NCBI GenBank assembly: GCA_033807695.1 | Contig: CM066306.1 | Location: 186,001-250,000, forward strand | Length of the DNA stretch: 64,000 bases | Direction of reading: 5' to 3' | Source of the DNA: Daedaleopsis sinensis | Lineage: Eukaryota > Basidiomycota > Agaricomycetes > Polyporales > Polyporaceae | In this document: positions 35,380-48,100 of the stretch, piece by piece | Layout of the letters: each line of letters opens with the position of its first letter | Position numbering within the stretch: position 1 is the stretch's first letter | Position numbers and translations under genes: made by a program | Notes under the pieces: generated by a model | Told to the model about the DNA's origin: nothing | Database searches by the model: none | Seen by the model: the letters and a program-made list of their open reading frames with translations, nothing else

Positions 35380-36795
35380 ATGGCGGTTGCCTTCATCCCT
35401 CTCGACAAGGCTTACCTCACCGCGATCTGGCTTGAGACATTGCTCTACGGTGCGTCTAGCCCCTTCCATCTTCGACAGCCCGAGCGACACCCCATCCGCC
35501 ATGTCAAAGCAGTAGACTGACGGCATCCCCTTCATCGCCCCCCGTCAGGCATCAACCTCTGTCTTTTCTGCTCGTATGTCTACATCCTGCGCTTCCGTCG
35601 CACCCGCAAGATCACACCGATTATCTTCTGGGTCGCGGTGCTCATGTTCTGCTTCTCGACCATCCACGTCTCACTCGGCTTCTGCCGTCTCATCTGGGGC
35701 TTCATCGACCTCCGAGACATGCCTGGCGGCCCGGGCGCGTACTTCTCTGACGTCTCGACTCCGCCTAACGTCGCCAAAGTCACCATTCATTCTATCAACT
35801 CCATCTTGGGCGATGGCATTGTCGTGAGTAGGTTCATCTTCGGGACGCGTGGGATATTCAGCCGTAGTCGCAGGTATGGAGATGCTGGCATGTGTGGGGT
35901 GGGAATTGGCGCGTGTGCATAGTGCCAATCATGCTGATCACCGCATCTGCTGGTGAGTGCATGTTATGCTGTAGTCGTTTTCTGCCATTGATCTGATATC
36001 TCTCTCTCCACGACCGCAGTCTGCGGGTTCGCACAAGCGATCATCTTTGCGGAGGCGAAGAGCGTGCACAGCGCGTTTGCTGAAGTATGTAGTTCCGTGA
36101 TTTACAAGCGAGCGCGACCTGATCCTGCTCTTTTCAGGTACTTGAGCGATGGAACGGCTCATTGTTCGCTCTCTCCCTTGTGACGAACGTGGTAGTGACC
36201 ACCCTGATTGCGGCGCGTATCTGGTACGTCAGGGTGACAGGCTTCCGCATCGAAATACTAACAAGATGCAACAGGTTCACAACGCGTGAAACGAGAGAGC
36301 TATCATCCAACTTCCGCTACACTAAGGTCCTCGTGCTCGTCATCGAGTCGGCCATGATATACAGTGCCGCGCTCGTCATCGAGATCACGCTCTACTTCCT
36401 CGGGACTAACGCGTTCTACATCGTCTACGACCCCATCGCGCAGCTCACGGTGCGTCTTCCGTCACCAGCATTCAATGTCCGTCCCTGACGACATACATGC
36501 TGAATAGGGGATCGTGCCGACGACGATCATCGTCATGTCCGTGCTCGGGCTCACCTCGGGAGACTTCGAGTCGCACGCGGCGGCGACGCGGCGCGGGCAG
36601 AACACGCGCTTGTCCACGATACGCTTCGAGGCCGGAAAGGCACCTGGCGTGACGTCGAACCCGGGGCTCACGACGGACACCACCACGTCTGGGTTCTCGT
36701 ACCCGACTGGCGCGGACGACTCCGTGCTCAATGTGGCGAAGGGCGCTGAGACCACTGTCTCGCACCGGCTTTTCAGCGACCTACCACGCCAGTGA
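35380..36795 (+). CDS. Basidiomycete seven-transmembrane protein of unknown function
   Basis: Seven exons (35380-35449, 35549-35823, 35874-35952, 36020-36084, 36138-36223, 36275-36449, 36508-36795) encode 345 residues. The start ATG is in MAVAFIPLDKAYLTAIWLET. Hydrophobic segments include LETLLYGINLCLFCSYVYIL, ITPIIFWVAVLMFCFSTIHV, VCIVPIMLITASAVCGFAQA, LFALSLVTNVVVTTLIAARI, LVIESAMIYSAALVIEITLY and PTTIIVMSVLGL. The string WRCWHVWGGNWRV after the third helix is a common signature of this family in mushroom genomes. The C-terminal 90 residues are polar, Thr- and Gly-rich. The layout is receptor-like, but no ligand or pathway is known. Introns are 50-99 nt. It converges on the MFS gene, about 300 bp away. 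Confidence 0.85.
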
Positions 36796-37096
36796 GCGTG
36801 GTTACGACTTATCTATATTGGATTTGTGTATATATGTGTATCGGATGGAGGGACATTTGTACTGTATCTGTCTTTGTATTCTGTCTACATACTCACCAGG
36901 CGTCTTTCGTCCTCGAGTGCCCGCGGTTCGACATCGTAGGTGCAGTCTTTCAGTTCGATGTCGAATTGATCCACCCAAATCCCTCCGCTTAGCTGCATAC
37001 ATGGTGAGCGCAGACGGTAACACTCAATTACTCTCGTGCCCACATTAGCTATCCGTTTATGACCATCGGTCCACTTCCTTCCTAGTCGCTGATTCG

Positions 37097-39256
37097 TCAG
37101 GCCTTTTGGACACCCGACGACTCCTGGGCTACTAAATCGTGCCGCCGCTTACGCCTACGCAATGTGATGGAGGTTGTGAAGGAGGCGCTACCTGCAAACG
37201 CCATGATCTGCAAGATGTAGCTGGTCAGTCTCTGGCTGCAATGTATGAGATAGGTCAACACACCCCAGCGAACAGTGCGGGTTTCCACCAAACGTAGTTT
37301 TCGGTCAGCAGGGATCCCTCAATAGGAGTGCCTGCATCGGCGTTGTGAGTATGGTCTCTCGATACTATCATGCTGCTTCTCATACCGATCAGGCTCCCGA
37401 CACCTACGGGATGTTGTCAGCAGGGTAACACGATACTGCAGACAGCAAACACCCACCGGCGAAGAAGAATGCTACGCCTATGCGAGTACTATATGATGGA
37501 TCTAGGTAAGCTTGAACGCCGCTCCAACCTGGCGGTGTCAACCACATACCCAATTTCCGTAATGTCGTCCGCTAGCATGGCCAACCACGGGGCGAGCAGG
37601 GTGATATCTAGCGGACACAAACAACCATGAGTCGGATGGCGACCATATCGCGGTCAATCGACGAAGTAGTAACACTCACAAACACCTGACATGAAACCGA
37701 AGATGACGCCAATGACGATCACGCTCGCGAGGGTCTTCAGCGCAATCATGCTCAGGATGAGCACCGCACAGCAGAAGGTCGAGATGATGAGGAGGTTGTC
37801 GACCCCGACGAAGTGCACGTAGAAGGCAGGAGACAGACGCCCCACGAAGCTGGACGCATTCATGATAACCAGCTGTGGACCAGTGCCGATCGTGAACGAC
37901 CTGCCTAGACACGGGCAATAGCAGCGAGCGAGAAGACGTACGGCATAAAACGAGAAGCTCTTGTCCAGGCCATGTGCGAGCGCGTCAAGCTGTAGGTAAT
38001 AGATGGGAAAGAAGAACCCCATGATGAACATTGTCATCCTGGATTCGATCCGGCGCTGGTCAGCCACGAACTCGTCTGTGCAGCCTAAACACGTACCCGA
38101 GCGCGGTGAACACATACGACTTGTCTTTCGCGAACTTGCGCACCGCGCTCCACAAGTTGACCGTGCTCGTAGGCTGCGCCATCCTCGTGCGCATCAGCGC
38201 GCACGACACGAGCAGCAGACCCGTAATCATGCCTGCGTTCGCGCGTGCGGCGGTCGCGAAGCCGATCGACGGGTTGTTGAGCATGTTGTTGAGCATCACG
38301 GGGTGTACGACCGAACCGAGGGACGAGCCGGAGGCGACAATGGACATGGCAAACGCGCGCCGCTTGTGGAAGTACTGCGAGATGATGGCAATGCTAGGTA
38401 TGTAGGTCATCCCTGCGCCGATGCCTGCGCCGACGCCTTGGCTGAGGAGAATCTAGGGTAAATGTTCTAGCTGTAGAAGTCTAGGGAATATCAGGTGAGT
38501 GACCGTACTTGATAGTAGGCATCGGGCTTGGCTAATGAGTGCATGAAGAGTGAGAACGACAGCAGCAGAGAGCCGCCGTATAGTAGGTGGTAGCTGCAGT
38601 TAGTCGATCAGCGGCAGCGGACTGAGTAGTACATGGGTATGACCTACAAGTATCCACGGTCATATAGGCGACCGACGAAGAGCCCGGACGAGATGATGAG
38701 AAACGCCGCGATGCTTCCTATCCATCTATACCAGGAGAGCATCAGTATCGGTCAATGGACTGCTGCTAGTAATGCCTAAGAGGCGTACGATATTGATGAC
38801 GGGTCCTCATGCGAGAGATATACGCGCTTGTAATAATCTGCAACAACCGATGAGCGTGTCTGTGTGGTCGTCCGTGCAGCTCAATACAGAGCACATGCCT
38901 TGGTAGACCCCAAAAGATGAAGAGTAGCTAGGTCGATACCAATGTCAGCAACGCGCGAGGTCTAATATATAGAGCCAGCTACTAACCCAAAGCCACACAT
39001 CTGTATGAGGATCCTACGAGCACTGTCAACGAGCCATCCGTGCGCAAGAATATGTTGAAATCAATACGTACGCGCCTGCTACTGTGCGCCACCCAGCGAG
39101 ACCGCCTTCAGGGAACACATTCTCGTTAGGTGCAGGGTCATCATGCGCCGACTCAGAGGCCTGCGGCCGAGACGCATCCGCTACCGTCTCACTTGCATCG
39201 GACTTCGCGACTGACACGCTCGAGCTGCCAGCCAGTTTTTCTGTGGTTTCCAACAT
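37097..39256 (-). CDS. MFS transporter, monocarboxylate-transporter-like (MCH type)
   Basis: Fourteen exons encode 461 residues: 39256-39072, 39013-38987, 38927-38899, 38837-38789, 38725-38648, 38593-38509, 38452-38097, 38038-37942, 37872-37680, 37607-37550, 37488-37457, 37403-37386, 37331-37264 and 37207-37097. A polar 50-residue N-terminus ends in FPEGGLAGWRTVAGA. The first helix is followed by GFGYSSSFGVYQDYYKRVYL, then SSISWIGSIAAFLI, typical of fungal MCT homologues. Later signatures are GAGIGAGMTYIPSIAIISQYF, KRRAFAMSIVASGSSLGSV and GVGSLIGTPIEGSLL. The relatives move monocarboxylates or related small acids at the plasma membrane; the substrate here is not determined. The intron after VYQ begins with GC (gcatgt) rather than GT, and the frame is only restored with it. 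A truncated relative lies at 23218-23680. Confidence 0.9.
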
Positions 39257-39665
39257 CCTAGCAAATTAGCAGTAATCACACGCGAGGACACAGGAACAGA
39301 ACACAAAATCTGGGCTGCTGGTGACTAGTCTCCCTAGGTACGGCGCGCGAGAGAGACGAGTCGCGCTGGATGTTGGAGCGTAGTACAAAATGCCCGCGAA
39401 TCCGCGATCCGACCTTTTGTAGGTTCGGTCCCCGGTTAACCTGCGGCACCGGTGCGCATACCGGAGGTTCACACACCAAAATTGCAGGGCGCCGAGCGCT
39501 CCTCCTGAGCGATTGTCACGCTTTGTCACGCGAGCGGTCATGACTCATGTACTACAGTACATAGCACGCGACGTCCGAGAGCCAAGCTCAAGAGCCCGAC
39601 GGTGAGTTGAGTGACGTACAATGTAGCGAACAGGGCCTACATACTAGCTAACTTGCAAGCGAGGA
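39257..39665. other. Upstream region of the MFS gene
   Basis: About 400 bp between the MFS start and the 3' end of the asparaginase gene. No TATA box or other gene was seen. Confidence 0.4.
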
Positions 39666-41344
39666 TCAATCCAGCTCGTCGTCGTCGAAGATCGCGGTCT
39701 TCGGGGCTCCATCTTCGTAGACGACCCCTCGGTACATCCCCGAGCAGTTCATCGGCATTGCGACTAAACGGAAAGAGCAATCAGATCAGCATGATCCCCT
39801 CTCAGTGATTCAAACGGAGGCCGAAAGGGTCGCACTCACCGTTCCCGGCATTGTCAAGCGCGATGACTCCTCCGATACCTCCATCTCGACGGAGTTCCTC
39901 CACGCACGTTGTGGCAGCCGTAGAGAGCGACTCATGGAGGTACTTCATGCGTCGTCCGATGGTCGAGCCGGTAGCCAAACGGATGAAATACTGGTTTGGG
40001 TCCAGACGGGGATGGTCGTCCGAGGCAAGTTTGCCATCGACAAGGGTACAGTGACCGGTTGAGCAGATGCAGATAATGGAAATAAACCGACGGAAGCACT
40101 CACGTCGCCGTCCCCGGTACCGCTGACGCCCATCGCGACTTTCCTGCTCTTACCGGTCACCTTGCGCCAAACGCGGCGCACGACGCCCTCCACCTTCCAC
40201 TCCTCGGCCCAGAACCCCGTGCCCATGCTAGGCGTGTCCCCGACGCGTCCGACGAGCTTGTTCGTCCGCCCCCCGGTGGAGGTCACAGCAGCGATGCAGC
40301 CCCGTACGTCAAGCGCGACCGCGCCTACAGTGCCCGTCGGTAGCTGATCGAGCGGTACTTGCGCATTGTCTTCCCCGTCTTGGCCGGGCTTGGTGGGGTA
40401 AGGCAGAGGTTCGTCCGGCAGTCCGAGGCCCCGTCGGTGTTCGCGCCAACGCTGCTCCGTGAAGAAGTAGCTCTCGTCGACGAGTTCCACCCCGAGGGGT
40501 GCGCCGAGATCCTCCGCCGCAGTCCCGGAGAACATGGTGTGCGGTGCGATGGTGGGCTCGAGGTAGAGGGCTCGCGCGAGTTTGGAGGGGTTTCGCGTGT
40601 GGGTCAGGAGGGTGACACCGACGCCGCGGCGAGTGGATGGGATGGAGGGATGGCTCGCAGGAGGGCACGAGAGCATGAGCGACGCCTCGAGCTCGTTCTA
40701 AATGCCTGCAGTCAGAGTACCGCACGGATAACGACCCAAAGATGCACACGCGACAGACGAACGGAGATTGACCGCTAGGAGGCTTGACTGCTCCACACAA
40801 TCATTTCGCGGGCAATGGCAAACCTGTGGACGAAGCATTCCCAGATTCGAAACAAAATCATTGGATGAATCGATGCAGCGTGAACGGGGTCCGGTGACGA
40901 AGTTCTTGAACTCTCAAGCTTCAAGCCTCACGAGGTGGCCACAATCACTCTCCCAATACGCACGGGCGTGCAACGTGATAGCACACGGAATGAAGATGCT
41001 CACCTTGCCAGCGACGTTGAAGACCGCCCCTCTGCCCGAGTTGAACAGCGGGCAATCTATCCCCATGTCTATCACTTGTACGACGCAGGTGAAAACGTCA
41101 GAGACTCACCTTCCATAGAAGAGACCGCCGCAACCGCTGCATCCATTGCCTCCCCCCCAGCACTCAGCACGGCGTATCCCGCGAGCAGAGCGCGGCTTAA
41201 AGCCGCCTTGTACCGAGCACGGAGCTCAGGGGTGGACCGCGACTTGTCCATGGTGCCCGCCCCGCCATGGATGACCAGCGTGAACTTCTGCGGGACCTTG
41301 GGCTTGGTTTGGGAGAGCAGGGGGGATTTCTCGTTCGACACCAT
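39666..41344 (-). CDS. Isoaspartyl peptidase/L-asparaginase (Ntn-hydrolase, threonine nucleophile)
   Basis: Five exons (41344-41110, 41056-41004, 40697-40104, 39990-39840, 39763-39666) encode 376 residues. These enzymes are made as a precursor that cleaves itself before a threonine, which becomes the nucleophile for hydrolysis of asparagine and isoaspartyl dipeptides. The N-terminal signature KFTLVIHGGAGTM and CPLFNSGRGAVFNVAGK are present. The autocleavage site is in LPTGTVGAVALD, with Thr219 expected as the new N-terminus. Downstream, TSTGGRTNKLVGRVGDTP and VSGTGDGDYFIR match the substrate-binding part of the family. The third intron (41003-40698, about 306 nt) is much longer than the others; I saw no exon inside it that fits. 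The start has context accATGG. Confidence 0.92.
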
Positions 41345-43524
41345 GGTGGAAGAGCTCAAGAAGCAACGGTCGCAAGCTGGCACTGAGCTGGCTCTCACCT
41401 TATCTTCGCCTATACATATTCCCTGAGTACGCATGCTCACTGCGAGTGCCTGGTTCAGTATTTTTGGTGTGTGCTGGGTTGGCGGATCTGGCAAATCTTT
41501 CAACAGTCTTCAGACCATACCACTTAGATAGCGAACACTAGGGGGGTTCGTTAGGCGCATGCGCATAGATTGTTGTGGTCGAGGCGAAGTTGCGAGTCAA
41601 GTTGGACGTTGGTCAACGATCGCGCTTCGGATTACGTACACCACCTAGCGCTCTAATTAACCCTAACCATAAACAGAAGGACGCTTACTTACTAGGCTCA
41701 AACCGCCGACCGTCTATCATGCAAACGTGAATACTATGCCATCTTACAGCACTTGTCGGGCGAATGTACCTCAGCTATGCCTGTGGCCCTACGACGGACA
41801 AACGCCACCATGCTTCAAACTTTACTACAGCCTGCGGGACCCGTATTCATAGTGTCTGAGTCGACAAGGAGCCGGCGGAGAAATCAACCCAAGGTTGAAG
41901 GACAGCAGGAGGAGGCCTAAAAGCTCTAGTAGAACGAATGGGACTTACATTGTAACATTCACCCGCAGATCGCTCTAAAGGGGTTGGCGAGAGGGAACTT
42001 GGCCGATGTGCTCCTGAGGGAGGATGCTAAGCCTGCGGCGCCAGTCAAGACTCCTGGGAGCTTTTCGAACGGTGGTTGTCGAACAGTGCGTAAAGTGTAT
42101 GCAGTGGAGTAGGTTCGACGCCGTGTGGTTGCTGGGTCACAGGTCGCACGGAAAGGGATAAATTCGCTCGCCCGCGGTGGGAGCCGGTGCGCCTGATTGT
42201 GAATTTGGATATGGGATCGCGAAATCGTCGGGCATACTGCGAGACGGGAGGTCCACATCTACGACTTGGACCTGCGGCGTGAGTCTGCTGGACCGCGAGT
42301 CCTCTCAGCACCCACCCGAGAACAAGTACATGCCTTCCCTTGAAGTTCTTGTGCTTCGGTTCGCGTCGCGCGATGTAGGGCGCGAGCGCCGGGCCATCCT
42401 TCTGAGATTCGAGATCAGGGACGCAGGGCGCGCAGCTGCGTACATACATAGCTTGATAACGTGGCTCGTGTAAAACGAGCGACGAGCGTCGTGAACGCGT
42501 GTGAGCACATTTGCCTTCCCTGTAATCAATCATGGTGCCAATGATACATCAGACCATCGCGCAGTATTCAGTTATTCTTGTCACTCACCTCGTTCTGTGC
42601 GCTGTGGCACTTGGTACATCGTACCGGACTGGGACGACTTGCAGGTGCGACTGGAATGGACAAACTTACATGATGGATGGAGGCGACGAGGCTATGTAGC
42701 ACCCAGAGGCCGAGCCTGAAATACATACGATGGACGCTGCTATACTTGGTACGATATGATGTGCGTCCCCGAATAGACTTCCCATCCACCGAGGGATGGC
42801 AGATGTCGGCCGTGTCGGCGATGTCGGTGCTAGAAGCAGAGAGATATATCAGCAATAGCTACAAACTGCTGATGGTGGCAAACCACGCGCTCCTAGAAGC
42901 TCATCATCGCGAAGGAAGTCAACTTCAAGGGTTCGAGGTTCTATGTTGGACGTCGGGGTGGCACTCGCCGTCGCGGTCGACGATATCGATACGTATATGG
43001 GTGGTGCAGGCGCTGGCTGACGCTACGAGACGAGCAGATCGCGCAGAGAGAGCTGGTTACGGTGCGTCTGGATGAGAGGATGCAGTGTTCACCGTTGTCA
43101 TGCCCGAGCCTCGAGGTGCCTGAATATCCCTGTAGATGAGCGCAGCACAGGGAGGTGTGGAAAATAGACCCCATTGGTGCTTAGCCTAGTAACAGTGGCA
43201 TACAGCGCATCGCGTGTATTTTGGGTATGTTTTAGGATCCAAGTAGCGGCCGTGCGCATTAGCAGACGGTGAACGTGTTGTGTCGCGCCAAAAGGCGACG
43301 GGGAAGACCTGGCGGTTCTGGGAATGAACGTGAAACGACGAGCAAATGCGAGGTCGGATGACCTGGAGTCATCATGGCTTCCGACGCGATCTAAAGTAAC
43401 CTTCGACGTATGTAACCGTGACGGCGCAGAGCTCCGCGTAGTTCTCCATCTGTACAACCTCACAGTTGAGGGTCAGAGATGCAGATGATCTTATGAGTAG
43501 GAGACACCGGGGGCGTGGTCTGAT

Positions 43525-43776
43525 GTAACGAGTTGTTACATTGTGATTACAGCGTGATTACAATCCAAATATGACTTTCCTTTGTCAATGTGTTCCATCC
43601 TGGATACATCGTGGTTACACGCGACATTTGAAATGTATCCAGGATGTAACACAAAGACACGGGATCATTTTGAATGTTTCTTGCATGTTGCACCGCGACA
43701 CACGAAAGAAACATGTGGATTTTGACCACGATGTGACCACGACGTAACGAGCACGACGTAACGAGCAGTTACATTG
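43525..43776. repeat. Repeat-bounded segment with internal hairpin
   Basis: A 19-bp direct repeat, GTAACGAG(TT/CA)GTTACATTG, occurs at 43525-43543 and 43758-43776 with two mismatches. Inside, CATCCTGGATACAT (43596-43609) and its exact reverse complement (43633-43646) can form a 14-bp stem. Near the right end CACGACGTAACGAG is repeated in tandem. It could be a miniature mobile element or its footprint. Confidence 0.5.
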
Positions 43777-45030
43777 CCCAATGTCCCCGGTGAGATTGGG
43801 CGGCCTGCCTTACACCAGATGACTTACCTGTGATGTTTTGGCGAGTCTGCCTTCCCTGTCGGGGGTGACGTTCGTGCTGAGCTATCCTATCACTGCGTCT
43901 GAACTCGGTCAGAAAGATACTGTAATTGGGGATACAGCCAATCGCACACATGAAATCTGACGCAAGTTACTCACAGTGACACTAGTACTTGCACCGATTA
44001 CAGCCTCGCATAACTTCGTCTGGGCGCTGCGACGAGCGTAAGATGATCAGATGATCATCTCGACAGAAGTTCTTCTCTGGGCTGCATCTAACCCTATGGC
44101 GACACGAGCTTCGAATCGTGCAGGACGCAGAAGGAAAGCGTCGACGAGTGGCAGTGGCGCGAGAAACTAGTGCGAGCTGAGCGATAAGTCGGTCTGATCA
44201 GGGCTTCTGGGAGGCTTCTGACCGCATTTGGCGAGTTCGCTCCTCCTTCCGCGCAGGACGGAGCTTAGGTTATGGCCGACTCGAGCACGGACAACAGGAC
44301 GAGAGCGAAAGTACGCTGCACACCTGGCTCGCCTCGAGGCTTCAAGGAGGTGCTCGTGGGGTTCGCATACGCGCTGAGGAGTCCGAGGCGGGCGGGGAGG
44401 AGCCGGATCGCTGAAGAGGACAGCTGGAGACTGGGCGAGCCGCGCAGATTCCGGAGGAGGAGGCCCCGGGACAGAGGTGGGAGAGCGGAGAGCAGCGAGT
44501 AGAAGACAAGCACAGCCAACGGGGACACAGGTGGTTCGCTTGATCATCAGCACACTCGCAGGCAGCGCCGTCTCGACAGAACGCATTAACGTCGTCTTGT
44601 GCGGGCGGGGTGCATGCAGAACACAGGGCGCACCGAGCGAGAAAGCGACGGAAGGGGCAGGAGAGGATCTACTGTCGGGGCGGTCTGATATATCGTGAGC
44701 AACGAAGACAATAAACCGGATGGACTCAGCTAAATTCACGCGGGGAGCAGCTGCCAGGAAAAGCAATCCAACTTACGCTCCCCTCGGCGCTTCTCCAGAC
44801 GCCCAGGCGCCGGATGGACTCCGCGTCTTCTCCCGCTCCTCTCTCCTCCCTTCCTCCACCATCTCTGCCCCCCTCGACCACCGTCGCCTCCCCGCAGCCC
44901 ACGCTCGACGTCTCCTCTGCCCGCCCCCTGCGCGGCGAGCACACATGCCCTAGGCGACGACCGACGGCGCCGAAACGCAAGCATCGCCGGCGCATCCAAA
45001 CTGCGGGGATCTCACTAGCCTCTCGCGTAT

Positions 45031-45036
45031 CTATAA
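45031..45036 (+). promoter_or_regulatory. TATA box candidate for the ankyrin gene
   Basis: The sequence ctataag at 45031 lies about 70 bp upstream of the ATG at 45106. This position favours that start over the ATG at 44814. Confidence 0.4.
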
Positions 45037-45105
45037 GTATTATCTGCGTCTTTTGCTCCGCCCAATCTCGGACTGTTCTCTCCCTCGTCCTCCTCCCCCC
45101 TCCCG

Positions 45106-48100
45106 ATGCCTGCAGTCTCGCGCACCCACCGCGCAGAAGCCAGGTTCAATGTCACCCTCGACTGTACGTCCCGTCGTTTCCCCCCGCGTTTTCGTCGTCT
45201 CAACCTCTTTTCCAGTCCCCAACCTCGGTCTCCACTCGGCGGCAGCCTCTGGCAACTTGGGTCTCGTCACCTACGCTCTCGACCACAACCAGCCGGTCAA
45301 CTCGGTCCTCGACGGCGTCCTACCGCTGCACGTCGCAAGCTCTGGAGGGAACGACCAGATCGTACGGTTGCTCATCGAGCGGGGCGCAGATGTGAATGCA
45401 CCCAGGTACGTCTCGTTCTTTCCGGCATGGCATGGGTCGAATGGAGGAATCGCAAACGGATTCCAGGAACACCTCTGCGAAAATCCCCACCCCTCGGTCC
45501 TGTCCTGCCTATATCAAATGTGCGAGATTGAGTATATGCGCGATGGTACGCATCAGAACAGGTGCCTTTTCGCGTGTGCTCGATCTCGCGGAGGTTCAGC
45601 TGCGCATACATTCGCGTCAATCATCTCAGCTCTGCAAGGTAATCACGCTCGCTGGAACGGTCTGGAGAGGCTGCTCTCAAGATACGAGTTATATCTTGGA
45701 CATGCCCTCCTCCGCTCGAGTAAGCTCGCAGAGATCTTCGGGGAGTTGTATACGTCGATGCAAAGCGCTGCTGTCGCGGCATTGCTACTTGCAGACAGTG
45801 CATGATGCAATGACCGTAGCCGGGTGAATGCACAGCGACTTGACCCGGATCTGTATGAACCATTCACCGGTGTTGACCTGTGCCATGCCCCGCTGTCTCC
45901 CTCGTGTGCCTGGAGCTGATCGTGTCATACTCTGCAGGCTTCCCCGCAAGTACTCCAGCGACAGGCACAAGGATGCGTCCGCGCCCATCGTGGGGTCGTC
46001 CGGGGCGACCCCGCTGCACTTCGCCGCCGCGAACGGCCACGAGCAGGTCGTCCTCACTCTTCTCCTGCACGGCGCGCATCCGAGCCGCGCCGACAAGCAC
46101 GGTACCACCCCCGCGATGCTCGCACGGCAGCAGGGGTGGACGCGCGTCGCGGACCTGCTCACGAAGTGGACGGACGAGAAGGACCGGGACCTGCGCGAAC
46201 GCGACGCGCGCAGCCCGCCGGCGCCCGAGTGCGAGCGGACGATGTCGCGGATGGAGAGCCTCGAGTGCCGGGCGTTCGAGAAGAAGGTGAAGGTGAAGCG
46301 GTCGATTGACAACGCGATCAACATACTCCGCCCAGCGCCGTCACTGGGGCAGCTGCAGCCGGATGCGTCATACACTACGTCGCCGCCTCCCATCGCTGGG
46401 TCGTCGTCCGTGGACCACTCACCTGACACGGGCACGATGGAGGAATTCCCTCCACGGCGGCCGTCTCTTCCACACATATTCGAAAGCGCACCCGACGCGC
46501 GCGCGCCTCAGAGCGCAACTTACCACCATCCGAGCAAGTCTTCAGGGCGGCCGTCCTGTTCCTCCTCGCGTCGACCCCGGAGTGCCGGCACGGACGCCGA
46601 GCCTGTGTCAACGTCGTCGACACCGGGTCGACTAAGGGGCAAGATATCGCTGCTGCACATGTTCAAGAAGGCGTCTGGCGACACAAATAGTGGTCCCGCG
46701 ACGCCGGAGGGCAGAGACCCTCTCTCAGGATACGCGTCTTCGAGCTCGGCGGTGACGTCCGCCTCGGCCTCTCCTGCCCCTGAGCGCGAACGGGGCCGCA
46801 ATTCTTCTACACACTCGCCGCTGAGGACCCGGGCGTCGGAGACAGGAACCCTATCGTCTGCGTCAGGCTCATCATATCCCGCTGCGCTAGCCACCGCGCC
46901 GAGCACGCGGAGCAGGCTGGGAAACCAGAGCGAGATAAACGCGGACGCCAGCTTCCCTCCGATGGCAGTTGAGCTCCATCGGAGGCTCTCGAGGGAACGT
47001 GTGCGCACCCGGTCCGGTTCTGGTTCCGGTTCGAGCACTGGAGAGCCTCCTTCCAAAGGCCAGTCGCCTTCCCCGAGGCCCCCACCGCTGTCTCAGTTGC
47101 AAGGTCACAGGAGTCCGCCTGTGCGGCCCGGGATCCTCCGCCCACATAACAGGTCTGCGTCCTCGGGCCAATCACAGCTCCAACCACCTGTGCTGCCTGG
47201 GGAAGGCTCGGCACGCTCGCTCAGGTTTGAATCGAGCTCCACCTCCGGATCTCTGACGACGAAACGGTCCGGCCTCACCCATGATCTCAATGCCAGTGGC
47301 AGCGTCAACTCATTGCGCGGCGAACCCATTAGCGATAGCCCACGGTCTCCGCGGAGCGCATCATCTCATCAACGACTCCGGGACCCGGACAGCCCTGAAA
47401 TACCCGCGCGCCGCAGACAAGCAGTCGTCGTAGATGACGAAGACGAAGAAGGATATGGGGAGGTCATCTCACCGAGAATTGGACTAGGACTCGGACTTAC
47501 GGAAAGCAAATCTCGCCTTGACGAGCTCAAGTCCGAAGAGCGCCAACTCCAGCACCAACCATCTTTCAGCTCTCAGCTGTCCCCTGGATCGTCTTCCGCA
47601 GACTCACAGCTTCCTTCGCCCACTGAGCCTTCTCAAGATGGGTTCGACTGTCCGTTTAGCATCAACCGTCCACCAATACAACCTCTACCGCCCGACGCGG
47701 GGAATACCTCCAGCTCTTTGTATCTGCAGCCTCAATCACCACCACCCCCTGAGTCACGCGCAAATCTGCTTGTAATTCATGGAGTCGACAACCGCGGACG
47801 CGGAGATAGCTTCGGAAGTATGAGCACCAGCACCGACGCGAGCATGCCACAGACACCTGCGGCTGGACCCGGCCTCGGGCTGGACTTCCGCTCGCCCGAT
47901 ACATCCCTGCTCGACCTCCCCGACGCAGATGTCGACCACGACAAGCCGCGGAGCCGCGCAGACTCGTCTGCGTCCGGCGGAAGCCTGTTCTCCCAACGCG
48001 ACCGTGGGTACCACTCACGCTCGCGGACGATGTCGCCGAACTCGCGCCTGCGGGCGCCGCCGCTCGATATCGACATCCGCGCGATCTCGTCGCACGCCCA

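Larger units (their letters stand above)
41345..45105. other. 3.8-kb region without a supported gene
   Basis: This spans from upstream of the asparaginase gene to the ankyrin gene. It includes a palindromic repeat region at 43525-43776. Minus-strand hydrophobic pieces near 42600-42760 (RLGLWVLHSLVASIHH) and 43400-43470 hint at a decayed membrane-protein gene, but no frame can be joined. A 199-codon GC-rich frame at 44167-44766 (-) has no domain. Confidence 0.4.

Noticed and set aside
35014..35535. 173-codon minus-strand frame
   Set aside because: Overlaps the first exon and upstream region of the 7-TM gene on the opposite strand, and has no recognisable domain.
44167..44766. 199-codon minus-strand frame
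   Set aside because: Pro/Arg/Ser-rich translation without domain, and an equally plausible frame exists on the other strand. GC-rich chance frame is more likely.
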